Positions 26,674-35,532 of a stretch of DNA of 64,000 nucleotides are shown here, one piece after another. The notes under the pieces were generated by a model. The model had not been told where the DNA came from. It worked only from the letters and a program-made list of their open reading frames with translations, and ran no database searches. Each line of letters opens with the position of its first letter. Position 1 is the stretch's first letter. The stretch comes from Alistipes putredinis DSM 17216 (GTDB lineage Bacteria > Bacteroidota > Bacteroidia > Bacteroidales > Rikenellaceae). The position numbers were made by a program, and so were the translations under genes. The stretch covers positions 62,001 through 126,000 of the forward strand of contig NZ_DS499579.1 in NCBI RefSeq assembly GCF_000154465.1, in the 5' to 3' direction.

Positions 26674-27168
26674 TCAGTCGTAGAGGTCGAGGTATTCGTA
26701 CGTATTTCCGACCAGGGAGAGGTAGCGTTCAAATTCGGGGCGGGAAATGACCACCGTGGCTCGGCAATCGTTGGGGTGGAAACTCAAACTGTCGCACGTT
26801 TGCAGATGACGGTCTAAAAAGAGATGTACGTGGTGTTCCGCATCGTTGATAAGGCCGAACGGCGACACGGAACCCGGTTCGAGCCCTAGGTAGCGTTCCA
26901 TGCGCTGCGGCGAGGCGAAGGTGAGTTTGCCCTGCCGCAGTCGGTGTTCCAGATCGTGAATCGCCAGCGAGCGGTCGCAGTCGAAACAGACCAAATAATG
27001 ACGGTCGCCCTTGTGGTTGCGGAAGAAGAGGTTTTTGCAATGTTTCGACCCGTCCTCGCGCCAATGTGCCTTGGCCTCTTCGATGGTCGGGGAAGCCGGG
27101 TGGTGATAGATGTCGTACCGGATTTTGTGTCTGTCGAGAAATTCCCGGACGATCGTTTCGCGTTCCAT
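26674..27168 (-). CDS. YbaK/ProX-type prolyl-tRNA deacylase
   Basis: From ATG 27168 the protein has 164 residues. The fold is that of the prolyl-tRNA synthetase-associated (YbaK/ProX) domain: HHPASPTIEEAKAHW, then KNLFFRNHKGDRHYLVCF with the conserved Lys, and SVSPFGLIND. Such proteins clear Ala or Cys mischarged onto tRNA-Pro. It is the last gene of the recQ operon, 32 bases after rlmI. Which mischarged amino acid it edits is not decided here. Confidence 0.88.
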   Translation of the reverse strand: MERETIVREFLDRHKIRYDIYHHPASPTIEEAKAHWREDGSKHCKNLFFRNHKGDRHYLVCFDCDRSLAIHDLEHRLRQGKLTFASPQRMERYLGLEPGSVSPFGLINDAEHHVHLFLDRHLQTCDSLSFHPNDCRATVVISRPEFERYLSLVGNTYEYLDLYD

Positions 27169-27200
27169 ATCGACTATTTGGATTCGGTTCGAGAGCGGAT

Positions 27201-28397
27201 TTATTCGACGTAAAGTACCAATCCCTTGAGGTATTCGCCTTCGGGATGATAGATGTTGATCGGATGGTCGGCGGGCTGGGTCAGTTGGTGCAGGATGCGG
27301 ACCTTGCGTCCGGCGATGGCTGCGGCCGAGAAGACCGTGGTGCGGAACAACTCCTTGCTGACCGCCTGCGAACAGGAGAAAGTGAAGAGGAGCCCTCCGC
27401 TTTTGATCTGCGCCAGCGCCCGGGCATTGAGCCGCTTGTAGCCCTGCATGGCATTGCCCAGCACTTTGTGGTGCTTGGCGAAGGCCGGCGGGTCGAGGAT
27501 GATCATGTCGTACCGGTCGCCGATGTCCTTGAGGTATTCGACGGCATCGACGGCCAGCGAAGTGTGGGGAGCCTCTTCTCCGAAGTTGAGCCGAACGTTG
27601 GCGTCGGCCAGGGCGACGGCCCGCTCCGAGGAGTCGATCGAGCATACTTCGCGTGCCCCGCCCGCAAGAGCATATACCGAAAATCCGCCCGTGTAGCAGA
27701 AGGTATTGAGGACCGTGCGTCCTCGGGCGTAGCGGCGTACCAGTTCGCGGTTGAAGCGCTGGTCGATAAAGAAGCCCGTTTTCTGCCCCTCTTCCCAATT
27801 GACCAGGAATTTTTCGCCGTTTTCGAGCACGGTGCGGGGCATTCCTCCCGTTTTGCCGTAAAGGTACCCGTCCACGGGATTCAGGCCGGCCTTGAACGGT
27901 ACGGTTTGGGAACTTTTGTCGTAGATGGCGGTAATCCGGTCGCCGTAAACCGTTCGGATCGCATCGGCGATTGTCAGGCGGGCGTGGTACATGCCCACCG
28001 AGTGACATTGAATCACGGCGGTCGTGTCGTAAATATCGACGACGAGTCCCGGCAGGGAGTCCCCCTCGCCGTGAACCAGACGGTAGCAGGTGGTGTCGGG
28101 GGCATCCGTGAGCCCGAGCGTGCGGCGCACGTCGAGTGCGGTGGAGATCATCCGCTGCCACCAGGCCGTGTCGATCGGTTCCTGTTCGAAGGTGAGCACC
28201 CGCACGGCGATCGAACCGATCTGGTAATGTCCCCGGGCGATGAAGTCGCCCGAACGGGTATAGACATCGACGAGGGCACCTTCGGGGATTTCGTTTCCGT
28301 CGTAACGGACGGATTCGATCGCGCCCGAGAAAATCCAGGGATGGCGGCGCAGCAACGACTCTTCCTTGCCGCGTCGGAGGTGTATTTGCGGGATCAT
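27201..28397 (-). CDS. rlmI: Class I SAM-dependent 23S rRNA methyltransferase (RlmI-like)
   Basis: From ATG 28397 the protein has 398 residues. An N-terminal PUA domain (LRRGKEESLLRRHPWIFSGA) is followed by an EEHEE-type middle part and a Rossmann domain with VLNTFCYTGGFSVYALAGG and the catalytic-type LDPPAF. RlmI makes m5C in 23S rRNA. The target here is inferred from family similarity. Its ATG overlaps the stop of the exonuclease gene by 4 bases. Confidence 0.85.
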   Translation of the reverse strand: MIPQIHLRRGKEESLLRRHPWIFSGAIESVRYDGNEIPEGALVDVYTRSGDFIARGHYQIGSIAVRVLTFEQEPIDTAWWQRMISTALDVRRTLGLTDAPDTTCYRLVHGEGDSLPGLVVDIYDTTAVIQCHSVGMYHARLTIADAIRTVYGDRITAIYDKSSQTVPFKAGLNPVDGYLYGKTGGMPRTVLENGEKFLVNWEEGQKTGFFIDQRFNRELVRRYARGRTVLNTFCYTGGFSVYALAGGAREVCSIDSSERAVALADANVRLNFGEEAPHTSLAVDAVEYLKDIGDRYDMIILDPPAFAKHHKVLGNAMQGYKRLNARALAQIKSGGLLFTFSCSQAVSKELFRTTVFSAAAIAGRKVRILHQLTQPADHPINIYHPEGEYLKGLVLYVE

Positions 28398-29005
28398 TTC
28401 TTCGTTTTCTTTGGTTTGGGTGTGTGCAGCAGCCGGTCGTAGATACGCGTGCAGACCCAGGCGTCCGTTGCGGCGTAGAACTGCTGCTTGTCGGTGAGTT
28501 GTGCGGCTTCCCAGTTGCTCAGGCGCTGGGCTTTGGATACCCGCTGGCCGAGTACGATCGCCGAAAGTTTGCGCAGGCTTTTCTCTTCGATGCCCCACTC
28601 TCCGGCGAGCTCCTGAAGATCCACGAAGCCCGCTTCCTGAAAGTGCCGGATGTTGTGCAGTGCCCGCAGGTCGCCCTTTACATCGGCGCCGATTTTCAGG
28701 ATCTCCTTGTTTTCGAGGATTTTGACGATGGCTTTGTCGAGAGGAATCTTGCAGAGCCGGAACAGGAAGCTCTGTTCCGGCGAGGAGAGTTGCAGCAGTG
28801 CGACCCGATTGACGACGCCCGCCCGGAACGAAGGCCGGGTTTCGGTGTCGAACCCGATGACGGGCTGTGCCGCCAGGTAGCGGCAGGCCTCCCTGAGCCT
28901 CGGTTCCGAGTCCACGACGACGATCGGGCCCCGGAATTCGATGGCCGGAAGCAGAGCGGCCTCCTCGTTGCTGATGCTATTTTGAAATGTGATCGGTTTG
29001 TTCAT
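28394..29005 (-). CDS. 3'-5' exonuclease (RNase D/WRN-exo-like)
   Basis: From ATG 29005 the protein has 203 residues. IGFDTETRPSF carries the DExD metal-binding Asp/Glu of DEDD exonucleases. IGADVKGDLRALH supplies the second motif and the C-terminal AATDAWVCTRIYD the third with its Asp. Bacterial relatives degrade structured RNA or DNA from the 3' end. It lies 14 bases after recQ and overlaps rlmI by 4 bases, so it is part of a nucleic-acid-processing operon. Confidence 0.87.
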   Translation of the reverse strand: MNKPITFQNSISNEEAALLPAIEFRGPIVVVDSEPRLREACRYLAAQPVIGFDTETRPSFRAGVVNRVALLQLSSPEQSFLFRLCKIPLDKAIVKILENKEILKIGADVKGDLRALHNIRHFQEAGFVDLQELAGEWGIEEKSLRKLSAIVLGQRVSKAQRLSNWEAAQLTDKQQFYAATDAWVCTRIYDRLLHTPKPKKTKK

Positions 29006-29019
29006 GAAATCGCGCAAAG

Positions 29020-30945
29020 TTACCGATTAATCGTGACTTTTCCATCCGGGAGTATGGAAATTTTGCCTTCGCCGCTCAATTTGCGCAGGAGCTCGGCGAT
29101 TTGTGCCGGATCGGATCGGAGTGCAGCGACGATTTCCCGGGGATCGAGAGCGTCGTTGCGGAGCAGCTCCAGAACGGTCTTTTTCGAGGCTTCCGCCTGC
29201 GGAGCGCGGGCGGCGCGTTTGCGGGCGAGGCAGAGGTCGCAGATGCCGCACTCCCGGGGCTCCGGCACTCCGAAATAGGCTTCCAGGAAGGAGCTGCGGC
29301 AGCCGGTTTCCGCCGTGGCGTAGGCGAGCATCCGCTCGAATCGTTCGCGGGTCTGTTTCCGGCGCTGCTGGTACGATTCGGGGGAGATGTAGAGATCGGC
29401 GGTGGGGAGCCGTTCTTCGTCCATGTAGAGGAGCGGCGAGCGGTTCGAGGGGATGTAGCGGATCACGCGCAGTTGCCAGAGCCGTTTCAGCAGGTCGTGC
29501 ACCTTTTCGGGCGTATAGCCGCTCCAGGTCGCTATTTCCGTTTCGTCGATGGGGCGGAAGTCGGTGAAAACCCCTTCGTACAGACGCAGCAGAACACGGA
29601 TGATGTGGTCCAGATCGTCGCGGATCACCCGCAGGCGGTAGAGATCGTCGCGGCTGACGCAGAAGAGGATGCGCGCGGGGTTGGCCGCTTCGTCCAGGAG
29701 GGTCATGTAGCCGTTCTGACTCAGGATCTTCAGGGCGTTCTGTACCAGACCCGTATAGAGGTGTTCCCGGGTGCAGAAATCGCGCAGGTTGAATAGAAAG
29801 GAACTTTGCGCTCCGTCGCCGATGGCGATCTGGAGGTAGCTGCAGATTTTTTCGTAGATCGAACGGATCTTTTCGAGCGGCGGGTAGTCTGCTTCGAAGC
29901 GTTTGGCGATGCGTCCCGCATCGTCGGAAGAAATCAGCAATACGGCATAGCTGCGCCGCCCGTCGCGTCCGGCACGTCCGGCCTCCTGATAGTAGCTTTC
30001 GAGCGAGTCGCACATCGTATAATGTACCACGTAGCGGACGTCGGGCTTGTCGATCCCCATCCCGAAGGCATTGGTAGCGACCATGACGGGGGTACGCCCC
30101 GAAATCCAGGCTTCCTGCCGCATCGAGCGCTCGGCGTGTCCCAGCCCGCCGTGATAATATTCTGCGGAGATACCTTCGTCGCGCAGGAAAGCCGCGACCT
30201 GTTCGGCTCCTTCGCGGGTGCGGACATAGACGATGCCGGAACCGCCGACGTTGCGGATGATCCGCAGGAGCTGTTCGTTTTTGTCGTCGGTATGGCGCAC
30301 GGCATAAGAGAGGTTGGGACGCGAAAAATCGCTGCGCAGCAGATGGGGTTCCGCGAAGCGCAGCTTTTCCATGATGTCGTCCGCGACGCGCGGTGTGGCC
30401 GAGGCCGTGAGAGCCAGCACGGGGACGCCGGGAATCCGCTCGCGCAGCTCGGCGATCCGCAGGTAGGAGGGCCGGAAATCGTAGCCCCATTGGGAGATGC
30501 AGTGGGCCTCATCGACGGCGAGAAGCGATACGTTCATTCGCTGCACCCGCAGGCGGAAGGCCTCGGATGCGAGCCGTTCGGGAGCGACGTAGAGGAATTT
30601 CACGTCGCCATAGACGCAGTTGTCCAGGTCGATGTCGATCTGCCGGGCCGACAGGCCCGAATGGATCGCCAGAGCACGGATGCCCAGCTTGCGGAGCCGA
30701 TCGACCTGGTCTTTCATCAGGGCGATCAGCGGGGTGACCACGATGCATACGCCCTCCGAAGCCAGTCCCGGAATTTGATAGGTGAGCGACTTGCCGCCGC
30801 CCGTGGGCATCAGGGCCAGCGTATCGCGTCCGGCGAGCACCGAGAGGATGACCTGTTCCTGCACGGGGCGGAACGTGTCGAACCCCCAGTAGCGCTTGAG
30901 CAGCGCTGCGATCTGTTGCCGTCTGTTCGGTGCTGTCGATTCCAT
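29020..30945 (-). CDS. recQ: RecQ DNA helicase
   Basis: From ATG 30945 the protein has 641 residues. LMPTGGGKSLTYQIP (Walker A), AVDEAHCISQWGYDFRP (DEAH) and ATNAFGMGIDKPDVRYVVHY are RecQ motifs. The zinc-binding part has CGICDLC. A winged-helix region follows, with no clear HRDC domain. It unwinds DNA 3' to 5' in recombination and repair. The -7 box TACCTTTG (30951-30958) is so near that the transcript could be leaderless. The exonuclease is 14 bases downstream. Confidence 0.94.
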   Translation of the reverse strand: MESTAPNRRQQIAALLKRYWGFDTFRPVQEQVILSVLAGRDTLALMPTGGGKSLTYQIPGLASEGVCIVVTPLIALMKDQVDRLRKLGIRALAIHSGLSARQIDIDLDNCVYGDVKFLYVAPERLASEAFRLRVQRMNVSLLAVDEAHCISQWGYDFRPSYLRIAELRERIPGVPVLALTASATPRVADDIMEKLRFAEPHLLRSDFSRPNLSYAVRHTDDKNEQLLRIIRNVGGSGIVYVRTREGAEQVAAFLRDEGISAEYYHGGLGHAERSMRQEAWISGRTPVMVATNAFGMGIDKPDVRYVVHYTMCDSLESYYQEAGRAGRDGRRSYAVLLISSDDAGRIAKRFEADYPPLEKIRSIYEKICSYLQIAIGDGAQSSFLFNLRDFCTREHLYTGLVQNALKILSQNGYMTLLDEAANPARILFCVSRDDLYRLRVIRDDLDHIIRVLLRLYEGVFTDFRPIDETEIATWSGYTPEKVHDLLKRLWQLRVIRYIPSNRSPLLYMDEERLPTADLYISPESYQQRRKQTRERFERMLAYATAETGCRSSFLEAYFGVPEPRECGICDLCLARKRAARAPQAEASKKTVLELLRNDALDPREIVAALRSDPAQIAELLRKLSGEGKISILPDGKVTINR

Positions 30946-30950
30946 ATACA

Positions 30951-30958
30951 CAAAGGTA
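30951..30958 (-). promoter_or_regulatory. -7 box of the recQ operon
   Basis: CAAAGGTA on the plus strand is TACCTTTG on the minus strand. Its end is only 5 bases before the ATG, which places the predicted start of transcription at or next to the start codon. Confidence 0.5.
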
Positions 30959-31030
30959 GTGTTTTTGGCTTTTACCCGAGCCCGGAGGGGATAAAAAGTG
31001 CGTCATATTAGGTTTCTCGAAATATTTTCC

Positions 31031-31038
31031 TATATTTG
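31031..31038 (+). promoter_or_regulatory. -7 box of the PqqD-like gene
   Basis: TATATTTG lies 24 bases before the ATG at 31063. It is divergent from the recQ promoter. Confidence 0.55.
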
Positions 31039-31062
31039 CACGTTGAAGAAGAAAACCGACCG

Positions 31063-31332
31063 ATGAGAATCAAAGAGGAATATAAGGTCCGTGAAATGGC
31101 AGGCGAGCATATCGTGGTGATGCAGGGCCGTTACGGAGTGGATATGACCAAAGTGATTGCATTGAACGAAACCTCGCTCTGGTTGTGGAACCGGTTGCAG
31201 GGACGTGAGTTCGGTACCGACGATGTCCGCGATTTGCTCCTCGGCGAGTACGACGTGGATGCGGAAACCGCCGAGCGCGACGCCCAGGCGTGGGTCGCCC
31301 GGCTCAAAACGTGTAATTTAGTCGAAGAATGA
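31063..31332 (+). CDS. PqqD-family peptide-chaperone-like protein
   Basis: From ATG 31063 the protein has 89 residues. The small winged-helix-like PqqD fold is suggested by VIALNETSLWLWNRLQGREF and the later DVDAETAERDAQAWV. PqqD proteins usually bind a precursor peptide for a radical-SAM enzyme. No such enzyme or precursor is visible here. The Cys-rich gene starts inside its stop codon (4-base overlap), so the two are coupled. The partner and function are unknown. Confidence 0.75.
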   Translation: MRIKEEYKVREMAGEHIVVMQGRYGVDMTKVIALNETSLWLWNRLQGREFGTDDVRDLLLGEYDVDAETAERDAQAWVARLKTCNLVEE

Positions 31333-31760
31333 GCGTAAAGCTGCGCAGATATATGTCCGTGTGGATGCTGCTGGTCGCCTACTGTTTCTCGGTAGGAGCA
31401 GCGGCATACGCCGTACTTTCGTGCCACTGTATGGGGCAGGAGAAAGGCGAGGTGCATATATGCTGCCGGGGTTGCGACATCCATACCGAATGCGATTCGC
31501 ATTCGGCCGGTTTTAAGGCCGTTTGCTGCGGAGTGGATCACTCCAAGGTGTCGGAGCTATATACTTCCGTATCGTCTTCCCAATGGGAGCGTGATACGAA
31601 GGTCATGATCGTCGATCTTCCTGCCATATTGGCAGCGGAGATGACGGCGATTCCGTTCGATTCCGTTCATTGGGCGACGGTTTCTGAACGTCTCTGTCTG
31701 GCCCATAGCACGGTCCATCTTCTCTCTTCCGGACTGCGTGCTCCTCCCGTTTTCGTGTAA
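31329..31760 (+). CDS. Cys/His-rich exported small protein, metal-cluster neighbour
   Basis: The protein has 143 residues. The N-terminus is a signal or anchor segment (VWMLLVAYCFSVGAAAYA). SCHCMGQEK, HICCRGC and VCCGVDHS then give many Cys and His residues, and the C-terminus ends APPVFV. It resembles the small Cys-rich Bacteroidetes proteins (HYC_CC_PP / DUF6769-like) that sit beside metal-linked TonB receptors. The family assignment is tentative. The context with the receptor and HMA protein suggests binding or sensing of a soft metal such as copper. Confidence 0.55.
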   Translation: MSVKLRRYMSVWMLLVAYCFSVGAAAYAVLSCHCMGQEKGEVHICCRGCDIHTECDSHSAGFKAVCCGVDHSKVSELYTSVSSSQWERDTKVMIVDLPAILAAEMTAIPFDSVHWATVSERLCLAHSTVHLLSSGLRAPPVFV

Positions 31761-31854
31761 CGACGCATGAAAAAGTGCAGTGCCTGCGTGTACTGTGTTT
31801 TTCCTGCAACAGGCCGGTTGCCCGATTTGCAACCGGATTGCAAGAATGGAATAT

Positions 31855-31862
31855 TATTTTTG
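31855..31862 (+). promoter_or_regulatory. -7 box of the TonB receptor gene
   Basis: TATTTTTG lies 31 bases before the ATG at 31894. No well-spaced -33 box is obvious. Confidence 0.45.
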
Positions 31863-31893
31863 CATCATGTTTACACAATCAACGGAAAATCAA

Positions 31894-34323
31894 ATGAAAT
31901 TCAAGTATTTAGCAGTATTAGTCTTTTTTGTTGCATCGGCATTCGGCGCGGCTCGGGCTCAGAATGTCAAAGGTGTCGTATATGGAGCCGACACGGACGA
32001 GCCGCTGATCGGTGCATCGGTGTACTGGGCCGGAACGACGGTGGGAACCGGTGCCGATGCCGAAGGAAATTATACCATACACCGGGTTAAGGGATACGAT
32101 ATGCTGGTCGCCGGCTTCGTCGGATATACCAGCGATACGATTCGCGTCGAGAGCGGCGTGGAGCGGGTCGATTTTCGTCTGTCGAACGACGGGGTGGAAC
32201 TCGAGGAGGTCGTGGTGAACAGTACGCTGGGCGGTAACTACGTGAAGCGGGACGGCATTCTCAAAGGGGAGATGATCTCCTTCGCGGGCCTCTGCAAGAT
32301 GGCTTGTTGCAACCTGGCCGAGAGTTTCGAGAACTCCGCTTCGGTGACAGTCGGTTACAGCGACGCCATTTCGGGTGCGCGTCAGATCAAGATGCTCGGT
32401 TTGGCCGGCACTTACACGCAAATATTGGACGAAAACCGTCCGATCATGCGCGGTTTGAGTGCTCCCTACGGCCTGAGCTATACGCCGGGCATGTGGCTCA
32501 ATTCGATCCAGGTGTCGAAGGGTATTTCGTCCGTGACTGCCGGACATGAGGCCATCACCGGACAGATCAACCTCGAGCACCGCAAACCGACCGACGACGA
32601 GCGGCTGTTCATCAACTTCTACCTTGACGACGAACTGCGTCCCGAGCTGAACCTTTCGACGGCGCTTCCTGTAACCAAGGATAAGAAATTATCGACGATC
32701 CTCCTGTTGCACGGATCGTTGGATACTCATTTGCTGGGCGACATGGACGACAACGGCGACGGATTTATGGATCTGCCGAAAACCCGCCTGGGAGCGGTTG
32801 CAAACCGCTGGCTTTATACGGCTGACAACGGAGCGCAGGTGCGGTGGGGCTTCAAGTATCTGGCGGAAAATCGCTTGAGCGGTCAGAAGCACTACAAGGC
32901 TTCGATGCGTGAAGAGATGGATACCGACTGGGACAAGGGGGCCATGTACGGCTCGCAGATCAAGAACCGCGAGCTGAACGCCTACTTCAAATTCGGTATG
33001 CCGGTCGGTCCCGGTGTCTATGACGAGGACCAGCAGGACGAGCTTCGTTCGAACATCGCTTTCGTGGCCGATTACGACCGCTTCCGCGAACGGGCCTACT
33101 TCGGGCTCAACGATTACGACGGTACGGACAACATGGTTTCGCTGAACATGATGTACAACCACTATTTCTCCTTCCGTCATTCGCTGATCGTCGGCGTGCA
33201 GTCGCATCTGCAATTCCTTGACGAGTCGCTGCTCAACCCGACGCCGTGGCTGGATGCCGCCGGAGCCTGGAATCTCGACCGTCAGGAGAACGAGGTAGGC
33301 GCCTATGCCGAATATACCTACACGATCAAGGACAAGCTCTCCGTAGTTGCGGGCATACGCGGGGACTACAACGGTTATTACGATAAGTTCTACGTTACTC
33401 CGCGCGGTCATATCAAGTGGAACATCACCCCGACGACGATCCTGCGCGGTTCGGCCGGGCTGGGTTATCGTTCGACCAACGTCATCACCGATAATATCGG
33501 CGTTTTGGCTACGGGACGGCATATTACGTTCGAAAGACCGACGGCTCTTTCGGCGGGAGCCGCCGCTGTGCGCGGACCTCTCAATCCCGGCTCTGCTTAC
33601 GGGGGATATACGACCTGGATGGTCGCAGACGGCGGTGCGGGCAATTTCAAAGCGCTCAACCGGATGGAGAAAGCCCTCACCGCAGGCGGTAGCCTGACGC
33701 AGATTTTCACGCTCGTGAAAGAGGAGGACGCGACGTTGAGTTTCGACTACTTCCGCACGCAATTTTATAATTCGGTGATTGCCGATCAGGAGTATTCGCC
33801 GAACGACATTTATATTTACAGCTCGGACAAACGCTCCTTTACCGATACTTATCAGGTCGATTTTTCGTGGACTCCGGTGGAGCGGTTCGATATTTTCGCT
33901 ACGTACCGCTATACGAACAGCCGTATGACGATCGATCGTCCGGACGGCAGTACGGCGCTCGTGGAGCGTCCGCTGGTAAGCCGTTACAAGGCGCTGCTCA
34001 ACTTGCAGTATTCGACCCGCTACAACCGCTGGGTGTTCGATGTGACGGCTCAGCTCAACGGTCCTTCGCGCCTGCCGACCCAGACGGGCGACCTGGCCGA
34101 TTCCGAGATGTCGCCGACGTATCCGATGTTCTTCGCGCAGGTGACCCGCAAAGTCGGCAAGTTCGATATTTACGTGGGCTGCGAGAACATTCTCGATTAT
34201 AAGCAGAAGCACCCGATTCTGAATGCGGACGATCCTTTCTCGGCGGGTTTCAACTCGTCGGTGATCTGGGGACCTCTGATGGGGCGCAAGTTTTATGCGG
34301 GATTGCGTATCAATTTTTATTGA
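31894..34323 (+). CDS. TonB-dependent outer-membrane receptor
   Basis: From ATG 31894 the protein has 809 residues. A signal peptide (KYLAVLVFFVASAFGAARA) is followed by a carboxypeptidase-regulatory-like domain (about 25-105), a plug domain with GMWLNSIQVSKGISSVTAGH and a C-terminal beta-barrel that ends in an aromatic (INFY). No SusD partner follows. The HMA protein gene is 32 bases downstream. I infer uptake of a metal or metal complex, not a glycan. In-frame codons from 31780 lack a signal-peptide start and are excluded. Confidence 0.9.
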   Translation: MKFKYLAVLVFFVASAFGAARAQNVKGVVYGADTDEPLIGASVYWAGTTVGTGADAEGNYTIHRVKGYDMLVAGFVGYTSDTIRVESGVERVDFRLSNDGVELEEVVVNSTLGGNYVKRDGILKGEMISFAGLCKMACCNLAESFENSASVTVGYSDAISGARQIKMLGLAGTYTQILDENRPIMRGLSAPYGLSYTPGMWLNSIQVSKGISSVTAGHEAITGQINLEHRKPTDDERLFINFYLDDELRPELNLSTALPVTKDKKLSTILLLHGSLDTHLLGDMDDNGDGFMDLPKTRLGAVANRWLYTADNGAQVRWGFKYLAENRLSGQKHYKASMREEMDTDWDKGAMYGSQIKNRELNAYFKFGMPVGPGVYDEDQQDELRSNIAFVADYDRFRERAYFGLNDYDGTDNMVSLNMMYNHYFSFRHSLIVGVQSHLQFLDESLLNPTPWLDAAGAWNLDRQENEVGAYAEYTYTIKDKLSVVAGIRGDYNGYYDKFYVTPRGHIKWNITPTTILRGSAGLGYRSTNVITDNIGVLATGRHITFERPTALSAGAAAVRGPLNPGSAYGGYTTWMVADGGAGNFKALNRMEKALTAGGSLTQIFTLVKEEDATLSFDYFRTQFYNSVIADQEYSPNDIYIYSSDKRSFTDTYQVDFSWTPVERFDIFATYRYTNSRMTIDRPDGSTALVERPLVSRYKALLNLQYSTRYNRWVFDVTAQLNGPSRLPTQTGDLADSEMSPTYPMFFAQVTRKVGKFDIYVGCENILDYKQKHPILNADDPFSAGFNSSVIWGPLMGRKFYAGLRINFY

Positions 34324-34355
34324 TTGAAAGAACGAATTAAATTAGTTATACGACG

Positions 34356-34667
34356 ATGAAAAAAATGATTTTGTGCTGCCTCGTGGCAGTATTGGGATGC
34401 GGGGTGTTCGCCGTGGAAGCGAAGACGCCGCAGAAGAAGGGCGAGATCGTTACTACGGTGTTCACGGTCGATATCGATTGCGAAAGCTGTGCGGCCCGCA
34501 TTATGAACAACGTGCCGGTAATCGGCAAGGGGATCAAGGATATTCAGGTCGATGTTCCCTCGAAAGAGGTGACCGTGACCTATGACAGTGCCAAGACCTC
34601 GCCCGAGGAGCTGATCAAAGGATTCGGAAAGATCCGGGTCAAGGCGGAAGAAAAACCTGTCAAATAG
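34356..34667 (+). CDS. Periplasmic heavy-metal-associated (HMA) domain protein
   Basis: The protein has 103 residues. A signal peptide (ILCCLVAVLGCGVFAVEA) precedes an HMA ferredoxin-like fold with the DCESCAARI motif (CxxC) for a soft metal such as Cu(I) or Zn(II). The C-terminal half is EVTVTYDSAKTSPEELIKGF. Downstream of the receptor, it probably takes the metal on the periplasmic side or keeps it from causing harm. A terminator follows. Confidence 0.9.
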   Translation: MKKMILCCLVAVLGCGVFAVEAKTPQKKGEIVTTVFTVDIDCESCAARIMNNVPVIGKGIKDIQVDVPSKEVTVTYDSAKTSPEELIKGFGKIRVKAEEKPVK

Positions 34668-34697
34668 TTATATATGGGTTAGTTAATTTGGATGGAG

Positions 34698-34730
34698 AGC
34701 CGGGGTTCCGAAAGGAATCCCGGCTTTTTT
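34698..34730 (+). terminator. Rho-independent terminator
   Basis: The 12-bp stem at 34698-34709 and 34714-34725 (one G·T pair) closes a GAAA tetraloop, and a T-run ends at 34730. It closes the metal cluster. Confidence 0.9.
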
Positions 34731-34877
34731 CGATCGGCGAATGTCCCCTCAGGGAAGAGGTATCCGATCGGAGCAAAACGGACGGGATGCATCCGTAATA
34801 AAGGAAGAGCACGCGTCGTACCATTGGTATTTTAGAACTTTTCCACGATCTTTGCGGCGGCAATACTCCACAGTGTG

Positions 34878-34908
34878 TTGTGTATTGGAAAACATTCACT
34901 AACTTTGC
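34878..34908 (+). promoter_or_regulatory. Orphan promoter / candidate left attachment site (attL)
   Basis: TTG at 34878-34880 and TAACTTTG at 34900-34907 form a good promoter with a 19-base spacer, but no proper gene follows. CTAACTTTGC resembles the GTANNTTTGC target used by CTnDOT-type integrases, and the sequence becomes AT-rich just after. I take it as the left end of the mobile element. Confidence 0.45.
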
Positions 34909-35164
34909 GGTGCCGTCCCCGCGGATGGCGACATATTGTTTAGTGAAAGTGTTTCGCTAATCCTTATCAAGAAAATTTGGCGATTTTTAGGAAACAAGGA
35001 TGGCAATACGAACACTCATCACCGTGTATAGCTATATCGGTTCTCGATATACTGGGGTATTGTTTATTTGTTTCCGGGCCACGCCGAATGCCTCTTGATG
35101 GATAAACGAACGACTCCACGCTTGAACCGAATATTGTAAAACATCAATCTGATTATCAAATATT
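34909..35164 (+). other. Left end of the element with two short frames
   Basis: This region holds a GC-rich palindromic stretch (about 34910-34925), then an 11-residue frame (ATG 34925, MATYCLVKVFR) and a 32-residue frame (ATG 35000). ATCCTT and AAGGAT flank the space between them. They look like leader peptides downstream of the orphan promoter, but no larger gene follows. No other content was seen. Confidence 0.35.
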
Positions 35165-35210
35165 AATATTGGGAATTGTGTGGTAATGATACCATATAGT
35201 TCCCAATATT
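35165..35210 (-). terminator. Terminator hairpin of the XRE gene
   Basis: AATATTGGGAA (35165-35175) pairs with TTCCCAATATT (35200-35210). Inner bases extend the stem with several G·T pairs. It lies 9 bases past the XRE stop on the minus strand. Confidence 0.7.
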
Positions 35211-35218
35211 TGTGAGGA

Positions 35219-35500
35219 TTAGCCTATTCTTTCTTGTGCAACCTCAATGGCTTTTCGCTTTAATTCGTCTTCACCTTCTATAGCATCCAATACTTTGTCT
35301 GCCAGCCATAGTGTAAGAAGTTCATTTTTATCAATCTTGAAATACTCAGCTAATTGTATTACTTGTCTCCGTTTGGCATATCTATCGCCACGTTCTATTT
35401 TGCTAAACATTGGAGTGTCTATTTCAAGCAAAGCTGCCAATTGCCTTTGTAGCACACCGTGTTCTTCTCTCAACTCTTTTATTTTGTCTCCTAATAACAT
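35219..35500 (-). CDS. XRE-family transcriptional regulator
   Basis: The protein has 93 residues. An N-terminal Cro/C1-type helix-turn-helix (about 5-58: IKELREEHGVLQRQLAALL, then SKIERGDRY) is followed by a short helical tail. It is the last gene of the cargo block, 105 bases after the AlbA_2 gene. That gap holds two perfect 15-bp palindromes, which probably serve as its operators. It likely represses itself and perhaps the cargo. Which signal relieves it is unknown. Confidence 0.85.
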   Translation of the reverse strand: MLLGDKIKELREEHGVLQRQLAALLEIDTPMFSKIERGDRYAKRRQVIQLAEYFKIDKNELLTLWLADKVLDAIEGEDELKRKAIEVAQERIG

Positions 35501-35532
35501 GGTCTTTATTCTTTTGAGTTCAGTATGTGTTT

